Below are positions 43,373 to 50,667 of a DNA stretch of 64,000 bases, piece after piece. The DNA is taken from contig JAXMHB010000001.1 in NCBI GenBank assembly GCA_046346965.1, positions 124,001 through 188,000 on the forward strand. Direction: 5' to 3'. The stretch's first letter is position 1. Every line of letters begins with the position of its first letter. The DNA comes from JAXMHB01 sp046346965 (lineage in GTDB: Bacteria; Pseudomonadota; Gammaproteobacteria; Xanthomonadales; SZUA-5). The notes under the pieces were generated by a model. It was not told the DNA's origin. It did no database searches and was given only the letters and a program-made list of their open reading frames with translations. The position numbers were made by a program, and so were the translations under genes.

Positions 43373-44152
43373 ATGACGGCGATGCGATGCGGGTTGGGGA
43401 TGCTGCTGTGGCTGTGCGCTTCGACGCTGATGGCGGCGAACTTCCAGGTGACGGCCGGCGGCAGCGGCTTTGTCTTTACACCGCGGACGCTCACCGTCCA
43501 GGTAGGCGACACCGTGACCTTCCGCAATGCCGGCGGCTTTCACAACGTGGTCTCGCAGTCGGCCAACTTTCGCTGTGCAGAGGGCTGCGACAGCAACGGC
43601 GGCAACGGCGATCCAAGCTCCAGCGGCTGGTCGGTCACACTGACCTTCAATCGCCCCGGCACCTTCGACTTCTACTGCGAACCGCACGGGTCACCCGGCG
43701 TCGGCATGGCCGGAACAGTGACGGTGCAGGGCGCTGCAGCAGCCAATCTGGGGCCTGGATACACCGGCACCTGGTTCGATCCGGCGCAGTCCGGCCACGG
43801 CATCTTCGTTGAAATCCTGCCGGGCGATCTGCTGCTGGCGTACTGGTTCACCTTCACGCCGCAAGGTCAGCAAGCGTGGTTTGGCGGCGTTGGACCGATC
43901 AGCGGCAACACTGCCGCGGTCCCGGTGGTGCAGACCACCGGCGGGCGCTTCATCCCCAATTTTGACCCGGCTCAAGTCAGCAATCCGCCCTGGGGCACGC
44001 TGAACTTCACTTTCACCGACTGTCAGAACGGCAAGGTGGACTTCAACTCCACAGCCGGTTTCGGCACTGGCTCGATGACGTTGAAGCGGCTGACCACTCC
44101 GGCCGGCGTCAGTTGTACCTCGACGCTGCCGGCAGTCACGGTGGCGCCATGA
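43373..44152 (+). CDS. Secreted blue-copper (plastocyanin-like) protein with WFDPAQSGHG domain
   Basis: A 259-residue protein with a signal peptide (about 1-22). The cupredoxin domain (about 23-118) has the expected type-1 copper ligands H57 (GGFHNVV), C102, H105 and M112 (FYCEPHGSPGVGM). It is followed by a single copy (about 129-241) of the domain found twice in the DUF1800 protein: GTWFDPAQSGHGIFVE, AYWFTFTPQGQQAWFGG and IPNFDPAQVSNPPWGTLNF. GGAGGT lies eight bases before the ATG. The stop overlaps the next ATG (ATGA). It is a likely periplasmic or surface electron carrier. Confidence 0.9.
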   Translation: MTAMRCGLGMLLWLCASTLMAANFQVTAGGSGFVFTPRTLTVQVGDTVTFRNAGGFHNVVSQSANFRCAEGCDSNGGNGDPSSSGWSVTLTFNRPGTFDFYCEPHGSPGVGMAGTVTVQGAAAANLGPGYTGTWFDPAQSGHGIFVEILPGDLLLAYWFTFTPQGQQAWFGGVGPISGNTAAVPVVQTTGGRFIPNFDPAQVSNPPWGTLNFTFTDCQNGKVDFNSTAGFGTGSMTLKRLTTPAGVSCTSTLPAVTVAP

Positions 44153-44643
44153 GAGTGCTGGCGGCGCTGCTGCTGGGCGGCGCGCTGGCGAGCTCGGCGG
44201 CGGCCGTGACCGTGGGGGAGGCCGCTCCGGAGACCCAGGCCGCAGCCCTGGGCGATGGTGCAAGCCTGTCGCTGACGGCCTTTCGCGGCAAGGTGGTGCT
44301 GCTCGACTTTTGGGCCAGTTGGTGCTCGCCCTGCCTGAAGTCCTTGCCGGCGTACTCCGAACTCCGCGACGCACTGCCGCGCGCCGATTTTGAAGTGCTG
44401 GCGATCAGCGTGGATGAATCGGCGGCCGATGCGCAGCGTTTCGTCGCGGCGCACGCGCTCAGCTTTCCGGTGGCCTGGGCCGATGCCGAGTTGCCCGGTC
44501 GTTGGGGCGTGGAGACCATGCCCAGCGCCTATCTGATCGATCGAGACGGCATCGTGCGCGCCGTACACCATGGCTACCAGAGCGCCGACCTGGACGCGCT
44601 GCGCCAGCAGATTCTGGACTTGACCGAGCAGGCCTCACCATGA
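44149..44643 (+). CDS. TlpA-like periplasmic thioredoxin
   Basis: A 164-residue exported protein (signal about 1-19, ending SSAAA) of the TlpA/ResA class. The redox motif is W58-C59-S60-P61-C62 in LLDFWASWCSPCLKSLPAY. The cis-proline region lies in WGVETMPSAYLIDRDG. These proteins reduce or exchange disulfides for cytochrome and copper-protein maturation and other envelope tasks. Overlaps of four bases with both neighbours (ATGA at each end) show tight translational coupling in the operon. Confidence 0.92.
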   Translation: MRVLAALLLGGALASSAAAVTVGEAAPETQAAALGDGASLSLTAFRGKVVLLDFWASWCSPCLKSLPAYSELRDALPRADFEVLAISVDESAADAQRFVAAHALSFPVAWADAELPGRWGVETMPSAYLIDRDGIVRAVHHGYQSADLDALRQQILDLTEQASP

Positions 44644-44882
44644 CGTCGACTGTGAACGGATCCATCGCCGCGCGCGGCCTGCTGTTGTTGGCGCTGCTCG
44701 CGACACTCACCGGCTGCGCCAGCACCGAGGTCAAGGCCTGGGAGCGCGGTCGGCTGGCGCGCTGGGATATGCAGTGGGAGCCGGATCCGCTGAAGGGTGC
44801 GCTGCGCGAGCATACCCATGGCAGCAAGGAAGGCAGCAGTGGCCGGGTGGGTGCCGCTGGCGGCGGTTGCGGGTGCAACTGA
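44640..44882 (+). CDS. DUF4266 small lipoprotein
   Basis: An 80-residue lipoprotein: signal peptide with lipobox LTGC26, then TEVKAWERGRLARWDMQWEP and DPLKGALREHTHGSKEGSSG. It ends GGGCGCN with two cysteines (77 and 79). This matches the short DUF4266 family, whose members sit beside DUF3570, thioredoxin and ApbE genes (from memory). The function is unknown; the C-terminal CxC could bind a metal or be a thioredoxin target. It overlaps both neighbours. Confidence 0.85.
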   Translation: MTSTVNGSIAARGLLLLALLATLTGCASTEVKAWERGRLARWDMQWEPDPLKGALREHTHGSKEGSSGRVGAAGGGCGCN

Positions 44883-46054
44883 TGAGCGCCGATCGCCATC
44901 CGCTCACGCAGTTGCTGGCGGCTGCGGCGGCGCTGGGCATCGGCGCGCCGGCGCTTGCGCAGACGGCAGCCGATACCGAACTTCGTTATCGCATCAGTGA
45001 TTACGATGAGGACCGTCTGTCGACGCCGCCGGCCGATGGCAGTGCCGAGCGTTATCAGGTCAGCAAACAGCAGTTCCAGCTGGCCCGACCTGTCGGCGAT
45101 CGCGATCGTATTAAGATCGGGCTGACGCGCGAAGTGATGAGCGGTTCTTCGCCCTGGTTCAATGTGCCGGGGCCCGGCGGACGGCCGCAAGCGATCATGA
45201 GTGGCGCCACCATTCACGACGAGCGCCAGGAAGTCTCGCTGGCGTGGACGCGCACGGGCGAGGCCGGCCGCGCGAGCACCCTCAGCGCCTCCTGGTCGGG
45301 TGAGGACGACTACCGTGCGCTGGCGCTGGGCGCCGAGCGCGAGCAGCGGCTCAGCCAGGCGCTGACGCTGGGCTATGGCTTCAGTTACAGCCTGGACCAC
45401 ATCGATCCCAGCGATGCGGAACTTTTCGGTCGCGTCAGCGATGAGCGCAAGCGCACGGCCTCGGCGTTCGCCAGCCTCGCCTGGGTGCTGGATCGCGATT
45501 CGGCCATTCAATATGGCCTGCAGCTGACGCAGTCGAACGGCTACCTGTCCGATCCCTACAAGCTGTACTACGCCGGCGGCCCGACGCTTCCGGACGCGCG
45601 CCCCGAGCAACGCACGCAGGGCGCAGCGCTGGTGCGCTATCGGCAAGCTTTTGTCGATCGCAACGCGGCGCTGCACCTCGATGCGCGCTGGGTGCAGGAC
45701 AGCTGGGGCTTGCGCTCACAGACGCTGGAAGTGTCCTGGTATCAGTCACTGCCGCGCGACTGGAAGCTGATCCCAACGCTGCGCCATTACAGCCAGAACA
45801 GCGCGCGCTTCTACGCGCCCTACAGCCGCACGCGCGCCGAGGTCGAGCGCTTTCACAGCAGCGACTACCGGCTCAGCGCCTACGGGGCGTGGTCGGCCGG
45901 CTTCGAATTGCGCAAGTCCTGGGCGCCGGTGGAACTGGTCATCGGCATGGATCGCTACCGCGCCGATCACGGCGGTTGGTCCGGCAGCGATGACGATCCA
46001 GGCCTCGTCAGCTATACGCAGGTGCACGCAGGCTTTGACTACCGCTTCGACTGA
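44882..46054 (+). CDS. DUF3570 outer-membrane barrel-like protein
   Basis: A 390-residue exported protein (signal peptide about 1-27, ending PALAQ). It is rich in alternating strands such as RTQGAALVRYRQAFVDRNAA and is barrel-like with the C-terminal strand HAGFDYRFD. It carries the family landmarks EVMSGSSPWFNVP and MSGATIHDERQEVSLAW (SGAT at 107-110). SGAT resembles the threonine-containing acceptor site used by ApbE for covalent FMN. The ATG overlaps the DUF4266 stop, and the stop overlaps the ApbE start. Confidence 0.88.
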   Translation: MSADRHPLTQLLAAAAALGIGAPALAQTAADTELRYRISDYDEDRLSTPPADGSAERYQVSKQQFQLARPVGDRDRIKIGLTREVMSGSSPWFNVPGPGGRPQAIMSGATIHDERQEVSLAWTRTGEAGRASTLSASWSGEDDYRALALGAEREQRLSQALTLGYGFSYSLDHIDPSDAELFGRVSDERKRTASAFASLAWVLDRDSAIQYGLQLTQSNGYLSDPYKLYYAGGPTLPDARPEQRTQGAALVRYRQAFVDRNAALHLDARWVQDSWGLRSQTLEVSWYQSLPRDWKLIPTLRHYSQNSARFYAPYSRTRAEVERFHSSDYRLSAYGAWSAGFELRKSWAPVELVIGMDRYRADHGGWSGSDDDPGLVSYTQVHAGFDYRFD

Positions 46055-46929
46055 TGGGCCTGCGCTACACCTTCGGCAGCATGGGCTGTCCGTGTGCCGT
46101 TGAGCTGGAGGACTTGCCGGAGCCCCAGGCGCGCGCCATCGCCGAGGCCGCGCACGCCGAAGTTGAACGCCTCAACCGCAAGTACTCGCACTACCGTGAC
46201 GACAGCCTGCTGGCCGACTGGGCGCGCGCCGGCGGTTCAGCGATCAAGCTGGACGAGGAATCCGCCGCGCTGCTCGCCTTTGCCGACACGCTGTACCAGC
46301 AGAGCGCCGGACGCTTCGATATCACGGCGGCGCCGCTGACGCGCTTGTGGGACGGGCAGGGCGGGCGGCTGCCGACCCCGGCGGAGATCGCTGCGGCGCG
46401 CGCACAGTGTGGCTGGTCGCGCGTCGTGTACACGCCCGAGCGCCTGCAGATGCCGGCTGGCTATCGCCTGGATCTAGGCGGCATCGTCAAAGAATACGCC
46501 GCCGACCGCGCCGCCGCGCTGTGCCGGACGCAGGGCGCGCGCCACGGGATCGTCGACCTGGGCGGCGACCTCGCGCTGATCGGACCGCATGCAGACGGCA
46601 GCCCGTGGAACATCGGCATCAAGGATCCGCGAACGCCAAAGACGGCCATCGCCGACATCGAACTCGGCCACGGCGGTCTCGCAACCAGCGGCGATTACGA
46701 GCGCGCCCTGGTGGTGGACGGCGTGCGCTACTCACACATCGTCGATCCCACCAGCGGCTGGCCCATCCAGAGCCATGCCAGCGTCAGCGTGGTCGGCCCC
46801 AGCTGCCTGGTCGCCGGCGCCGCCAGCACCCTCGCCATGCTGCTGGGCGAGGACGCCGGCCTGGCCTATCTGCGCAGCCTGGGCCTGCCCTTCCTGTGTG
46901 TGAGCCAGTCGGGCGCGTGTTGGCGGTGA
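46054..46929 (+). CDS. apbE: ApbE-type FAD:protein FMN transferase
   Basis: A 291-residue ApbE. It attaches FMN covalently to a threonine of target proteins, using FAD and Mg2+. Motifs are FDITAAPLTRLWDGQG, LDLGGIVKEYAADRAAAL, HGIVDLGGDLALIG, SGDYERALVVDGVRYSHIVD and PTSGWPIQ. It starts directly at MGLRYTFGSMGCPCAVELE with no visible signal peptide or lipobox, unlike many envelope ApbE proteins. Either it acts in the cytoplasm or it is exported by a route I cannot see. It is the last gene of the copper/thioredoxin/DUF4266/DUF3570 operon. Confidence 0.93.
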   Translation: MGLRYTFGSMGCPCAVELEDLPEPQARAIAEAAHAEVERLNRKYSHYRDDSLLADWARAGGSAIKLDEESAALLAFADTLYQQSAGRFDITAAPLTRLWDGQGGRLPTPAEIAAARAQCGWSRVVYTPERLQMPAGYRLDLGGIVKEYAADRAAALCRTQGARHGIVDLGGDLALIGPHADGSPWNIGIKDPRTPKTAIADIELGHGGLATSGDYERALVVDGVRYSHIVDPTSGWPIQSHASVSVVGPSCLVAGAASTLAMLLGEDAGLAYLRSLGLPFLCVSQSGACWR

Positions 46930-47104
46930 CCAGCGTCAACGGCCGCCGCGCCCGCGGCGTCGCTTGTGATCTGGGCACCGATGACGCCGCCGCCAACGCC
47001 GCGGAACCGCCCCGAGATCGGCATAAGCCGGCCAAGGCACGCCACGGGTGTGCATGTCGTCAGCAGGCCCGGCCCCCGAGGGGCGACACCGTGTGCACAC
47101 CCGG
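46930..47104. other. Non-coding spacer after apbE
   Basis: GC-rich sequence with several short symmetric stretches, such as CGCCGCG-CC-CGCGGCG (46944-46959) and CCCC-GA-GGGG. One of these may end the apbE operon. I see no gene. Open frames here belong to the periodic array downstream. Confidence 0.5.
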
Positions 47105-47346
47105 GCGCGACCGCTGCATACCGATCGCGCCACCGGTGCGGAGCCATAGCGCGACCGCTGCATACCGATCTCGCAATCGATGCGGAGCCATACCGCGACC
47201 GCTGCATACCAATCGCGCAATCGATGCGGAGTCATAGCGCGACCGCTGCATACCGATCGCGCCACCGCTGCGGAGCGATAGCGCGACGTCTGCGCACCCA
47301 CCGCGCGACCGGTGCGCATCCATGCCGCCATCGCTGCGGATACGTC
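47105..47346 (+). repeat. 22-bp tandem array, forward block (11 units, alternating as 44-bp pairs)
   Basis: Eleven consecutive units of exactly 22 bp. Units alternate between a GCGCGACCGCTGCATACC type and a GCGCCACCGGTGCGGAGCCA type, so the clearest copies repeat every 44 bp (47105, 47149, 47193, 47237). The last three units drift. No indel breaks the phase. There are no spacers, so it is not CRISPR. Confidence 0.88.
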
Positions 47347-47354
47347 CACCGACG

Positions 47355-47772
47355 ATTCCGCACTCGTCCGGCGACTACTCCGCACCGGTCCGGCGACTAC
47401 TCCGCATCGGTCCGAAGACTACTCCGCATCGGTCCACCAACTGCTCCGCATACGCCCGGCGACCACTCCGCATCGGTCCACCAACTGCTCCGCATACGTC
47501 CGGCGACCACTCCGCATCGGTCCACCAACCGCTCCGCATACGTCCGGCGACCACTCCGTACAGGTCCACCGACTGCTCCGCATCGGTCTACCGACCGCTC
47601 CGCATACGTCCGACGACCACTCCGCACAGGTCCAACGACTACTCCGCATCGGTCCACCAACCGCTCCGCATACGTCCGGCGACCACTCCGCACAGGTCCA
47701 ACGACGACTCCGCACAGGTCGACCGACTGCTCCGCATCGATCCGGCCACTACTCCGCACCGGTCCGACCAAG
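47355..47772 (-). repeat. 22-bp tandem array, reversed block (19 units)
   Basis: Nineteen consecutive units of exactly 22 bp with the plus-strand core ACTCCGCATCGGTCC. Variants CATACGTCCGGCGACC and CACAGGTCCAACGAC are interspersed, giving partial 44- and 66-bp higher-order periods. Read on the minus strand, the unit contains ACCGGTGCGGAG, the same core as the forward block, so the orientation flips across the eight bases 47347-47354. Because 22 is not a multiple of three, the open frames through it cycle through all phases and are not evidence of coding. Confidence 0.9.
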
Positions 47773-47934
47773 TGTCCGGCGACTAAGCGCACCGCATCGC
47801 TGCGATCGATCCGACGATCGGCAGAAGAACGTCCCAGCCGGTGGGACGGTCGGGTGCCATCCTGTTTCTCGTGCCGACGACGGCACGACGGGGCGGCAAG
47901 GGCCGCCACGATCCCAAACGCAAGGAGAAACACC
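47773..47934 (+). promoter_or_regulatory. Hairpin-rich leader of the 156-residue unknown gene
   Basis: After the array ends, three small hairpins precede the gene: GTCCC-loop-GGGAC (47831-47847), GTGCCG-ACGA-CGGCAC (47871-47886) and GGCGGC-AAGG-GCCGCC (47892-47907). The AAGGAG ribosome-binding site follows about 14 bases later. It must contain the promoter of the gene unless that lies within the array. I cannot assign -35/-10 boxes. Confidence 0.4.
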
Positions 47935-48405
47935 ATGAATCAGACCAACACCCGCTTTACCATTACCCAAGACCAGATCAGCACGGTCGACGCAGCGCTG
48001 GAAACGCTCGAAAACACCCTGGCCGATCTCATCGTCCTGCCGCCCGGCAACAAGCGCCGGATGGCGCAAATGGGCCAAAAATCCGAAGCCTTCTGCCGCC
48101 AGGCACTGCGCGTCATGACCGAAAATCCCCAGGTAGTGCCGGCCACACTGGACGTCGCCGAAGCCGTCCGCGACTTGAGCGCACGCGATCAACTGAAAGC
48201 CCGTGCCATTCGCCTGACACAATTGCTGTCGCGTATGGAAGACACCGCCTTCGTCCTCGGCGGCGACGCCATGCGCGTCGCCACCAGCGGCTACTCGGTG
48301 CTGAAAGTCGTCGGCCGCAGCGAAGGCCTCGACGGCTTCCGCCGCGAACTCGGCAGCCGCTTCGCCAAGCCACGCGCGGCCAAGGTGGCAAGCAGTGCCA
48401 CCTGA
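47935..48405 (+). CDS. Conserved-looking helical hypothetical protein, 156 residues
   Basis: It is preceded by a strong AAGGAG ribosome-binding site. The protein is soluble and almost entirely alpha-helical: QISTVDAALETLENTLADLI, then LPPGNKRRMAQMGQKSEAFCRQ (in two parts), then VVPATLDVAEAVRDLSARDQ and a C-terminal SVLKVVGRSEGLDGFRREL. I have an impression of similar short proteins, often multicopy, with an MGxKSEAFCRQ motif in diverse soil bacteria, but no assigned function. The frame continues upstream through the repeat array; I set the start at the ATG with the ribosome-binding site. A terminator follows. Confidence 0.8.
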   Translation: MNQTNTRFTITQDQISTVDAALETLENTLADLIVLPPGNKRRMAQMGQKSEAFCRQALRVMTENPQVVPATLDVAEAVRDLSARDQLKARAIRLTQLLSRMEDTAFVLGGDAMRVATSGYSVLKVVGRSEGLDGFRRELGSRFAKPRAAKVASSAT

Positions 48406-48429
48406 GCGCACTCAGCACGACTGTTGTTG

Positions 48430-48456
48430 AAAAGGCCGCCTTGGGGCGGCTTTTTC
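48430..48456 (+). terminator. Intrinsic terminator after the 156-residue unknown gene
   Basis: GCCGCC-TTGG-GGCGGC forms the stem, extended by AAAA against TTTTT with one bulged G. It is followed by TTTTTCGTTTT, 25 bases past the stop codon. This is a good intrinsic terminator. Confidence 0.8.
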
Positions 48457-48713
48457 GTTTTGGGGTGTGTGGGCGGGGTCGTTGAGGTGGGGAGTTCACT
48501 TCCCCCGATCAGTTGGTGGCCGTCGTTGAAGCAAGGCTCTTGATACTGGCGACGCCGAAGATCTGGAGCTCGTTCATCCGTAAAGGCTCGGGTTTGCCTA
48601 TCGAAATGGACAACCCAGCGCTCGGGTTGCAACTTACCTTGCTTGCGGATGGCCGACCAACGGGGGTAGGATGTTTGCCGTTTAGTTGTACTTTGGTGGC
48701 ATAGGTCCCCATC
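48457..48713. other. Spacer at the left edge of the lower-GC island
   Basis: About 260 bases with no convincing gene. A 63-codon open frame (48513-48704) has no ribosome-binding site or recognisable protein. Base composition falls visibly here compared with the flanking operons. The promoter of the next gene should lie at the right end. Confidence 0.5.
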
Positions 48714-49490
48714 ATGGACATCTGCGAGTCGCACAAAGCTCTTGCCTCGGAGGTACGGAACTTCATCCTTAACGTCGGGGACATAAAAGAGGAGTCCATC
48801 ACCGATTTCCTCGTCTGGAAGTGGCGAGAACTCGATAAACGGTTCAACTATCTGTCGGTGCGCACGTTCAATCACGACGAAGAGAGCGCAAGAACCGGAG
48901 CTGACTTTGATTTTGACCTTGAGCTCTGGCTCGTAGGTCGTAGGACGCATGTAGCCCTCGCGGTGCAAGCCAAGAAGTTCGTCAGGCAACATGATTCGTA
49001 TGTTCGAAAGCTTCGATACCCAAATGGGACGAAGCAGCAAATGGACACGCTGATCCGTTATGCGGCAAGTAACAATCGCCTCCCGTACTACTTTTTCTAC
49101 GCGCTCTCTGGCCCAGCCATGACCTCACGGTGTGCTGCAAGCTCACTCGACGGCGCCGTCTTTGTCGCGGAGGCAGGAGTGATGGAAGAGTTCGCTGACG
49201 GCAAACGCGGAGGTCGGGTCTCTCGCGATGCTCTGCTTGCAGAATGCAGTCCTTTCCATTGCCTATTCTGTTGCCCATTCGGCGCCACAAAGAGCAACCT
49301 CCGAATCTACTATCCACTCGGTGGCGACTCCGCGACTGGTCTACCTAACAGCGATCTTCCGGCCTATGTGAAGGCGTTGCTGCGGGACTCGCGTGGGAAC
49401 GTAGACGAACAGGGCGCGCAACGAGACTCCAATGAAGGTTGGAGCAGGTTCCGGGCAGTTGGCGTCTACGACCTACGCAATGATGCCTAA
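48714..49490 (+). CDS. DUF6615-like protein with PD-(D/E)XK-type residues
   Basis: A 258-residue soluble protein, probably of the DUF6615 family (recalled from the ESITDFLVW...TGADFDFDLELWL...VQAKKF layout). E27, D64, Q85 and K87 fall where a PD-(D/E)XK nuclease fold would place its helix-1 acid and its D-(E/Q)xK catalytic pair. A cysteine-rich CSPFHCLFCCPFGA segment lies near residues 180-193. No strong ribosome-binding site is visible before the ATG. Codon use is less GC-biased than in neighbouring operons. Nuclease activity and a defence role are inferences. Confidence 0.7.
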   Translation: MDICESHKALASEVRNFILNVGDIKEESITDFLVWKWRELDKRFNYLSVRTFNHDEESARTGADFDFDLELWLVGRRTHVALAVQAKKFVRQHDSYVRKLRYPNGTKQQMDTLIRYAASNNRLPYYFFYALSGPAMTSRCAASSLDGAVFVAEAGVMEEFADGKRGGRVSRDALLAECSPFHCLFCCPFGATKSNLRIYYPLGGDSATGLPNSDLPAYVKALLRDSRGNVDEQGAQRDSNEGWSRFRAVGVYDLRNDA

Positions 49491-49619
49491 ACACGTCGGT
49501 CAACCGGGGGGCCAACGGCATGGCACCGGGGCCACGACGTGCTGTTTGAACATTTTGCCCTACGCGGCCTAAGCGCCAAGCCGACGTCGCACCGTTACTT
49601 TTACTTTCGAACCTACACA

Positions 49620-50435
49620 ATGGATCGCATCCCGCCGTTTAAAGCATCTGAGCTTGAGGCAGTTTGCAAAGTCTTGGCTGAAACGACTACTGGCCTCAAA
49701 GGCGATGAGATCGGGCACATCCTTGCGGACATGAGGGTGGACGACCGACACAAGGGAACTACGAAGTGGAAGAGGCTGTTCAACGCCCTAGCAGAAGTTC
49801 AGAACAAACACCAAGTGGGTAACCACTTGATTATGTTCATCAACCGGGCAATGGACCCGGTGCGATACGTTTCGGCGTCGCACCTGTTTGACATCCGAAG
49901 AGATGCCCTAAACATCGTCTTAGCACTTTGCGGATACCACGTAAAAGAAGACGGAAAAGTAGCCCGCACGACTCGCGAGTCAACTCTTAACGGCGCTCGG
50001 GCGCGAGCCGGACGACTGAAAGGGCTCCTTGAGTCTCGCTCGACCCATCAGGAAGTCTTCAGGTACTGCCGGGCTGAGCTGCTTCAAGACAACTACTTCC
50101 ATGCCGTTTTTGAAGCGATCAAAGGACTTGGAGAGCGAATTCGCAACATTTCCGGGCTGAAGTCGGACGGCGCTGACCTGGTTAATACAGCTCTTTCGAC
50201 TAAGTCGCCAATCATTGCGTTGAATTCGCTTAGCACAGAAACGGAATTGAGCGAACAAAAGGGCATAGCAAACCTTCTCCTAGGCGTGTTTGGCGCCGTG
50301 CGCAATCCTGTCGCGCACGCACCTCGGGCGGTATGGGCGATGCTGGAACAGGATGCTGTAGACATGCTCTCACTCGTTTCCTATCTGCATCGGAAACTGG
50401 ATTCAGCCTCCGTGGTGGGCGGCGGTAAGGTCTAA
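49620..50435 (+). CDS. TIGR02391 (Ymh) family protein with HEPN-type Rx4H motif
   Basis: A 271-residue protein. The C-terminal half (about 150-262) matches the TIGR02391/Hypoth_Ymh family: DNYFHAVFEAIKGLGERIRN, SGLKSDGADLVNTALST, ELSEQKGIANLLLGVFGAVR, then R228-NPVA-H233. The Rx4-6H motif is the hallmark of HEPN ribonucleases. The N-terminal half (LKGDEIGHILADMRVDD and on) resembles a helical accessory region. ATG at 49620; a longer frame upstream has no better start. It follows the DUF6615-like gene by 129 bases in the same lower-GC stretch. Such genes are frequent in mobile or defence islands; the exact function is unknown. Confidence 0.82.
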   Translation: MDRIPPFKASELEAVCKVLAETTTGLKGDEIGHILADMRVDDRHKGTTKWKRLFNALAEVQNKHQVGNHLIMFINRAMDPVRYVSASHLFDIRRDALNIVLALCGYHVKEDGKVARTTRESTLNGARARAGRLKGLLESRSTHQEVFRYCRAELLQDNYFHAVFEAIKGLGERIRNISGLKSDGADLVNTALSTKSPIIALNSLSTETELSEQKGIANLLLGVFGAVRNPVAHAPRAVWAMLEQDAVDMLSLVSYLHRKLDSASVVGGGKV

Positions 50436-50667
50436 CGAATTGGAATATGCCGCGCGCAGAGCCCGCGCAAGACGGAATCCCAATGGAACACGCAACCATC
50501 CTTCACCACGCGGATTCAACCGGCACACGGCTAGCCGAACGTTGCCTTAGCGCGGTCCGGCCGGCGGAGGCGCCCGCGTAGCGCGTCCGCGCGGATGAAC
50601 CACGGGATGGCTGTTTTTTCGGCACGCAGCGCCGCCCTACGCGTACGCATCCAAATCTCGGGCAGCC
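50436..50667. other. Spacer right of the lower-GC island
   Basis: No gene is evident. GC rises again from about 50530, with CGGCGGAGGCGCCCGCG-type sequence leading into the palindromic element that begins near 50668. Confidence 0.5.

Noticed and set aside
47105..47772. CRISPR array
   Set aside because: The repeats are directly adjacent 22-bp units with no unique spacers and no cas genes nearby.
46966..47934. A long protein with 22-residue repeats (SAYVRRPLRTGP-type) encoded across the array
   Set aside because: A 22-bp period cycles through all three frames, so similar repeats appear in several frames on both strands. There is no ribosome-binding site at the upstream ATG, and the convincing gene starts at 47935 with its own AAGGAG site.
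48513..48704. A 63-codon open frame at the edge of the lower-GC island
   Set aside because: It has no ribosome-binding site, no recognisable sequence and an ordinary length for a chance frame.
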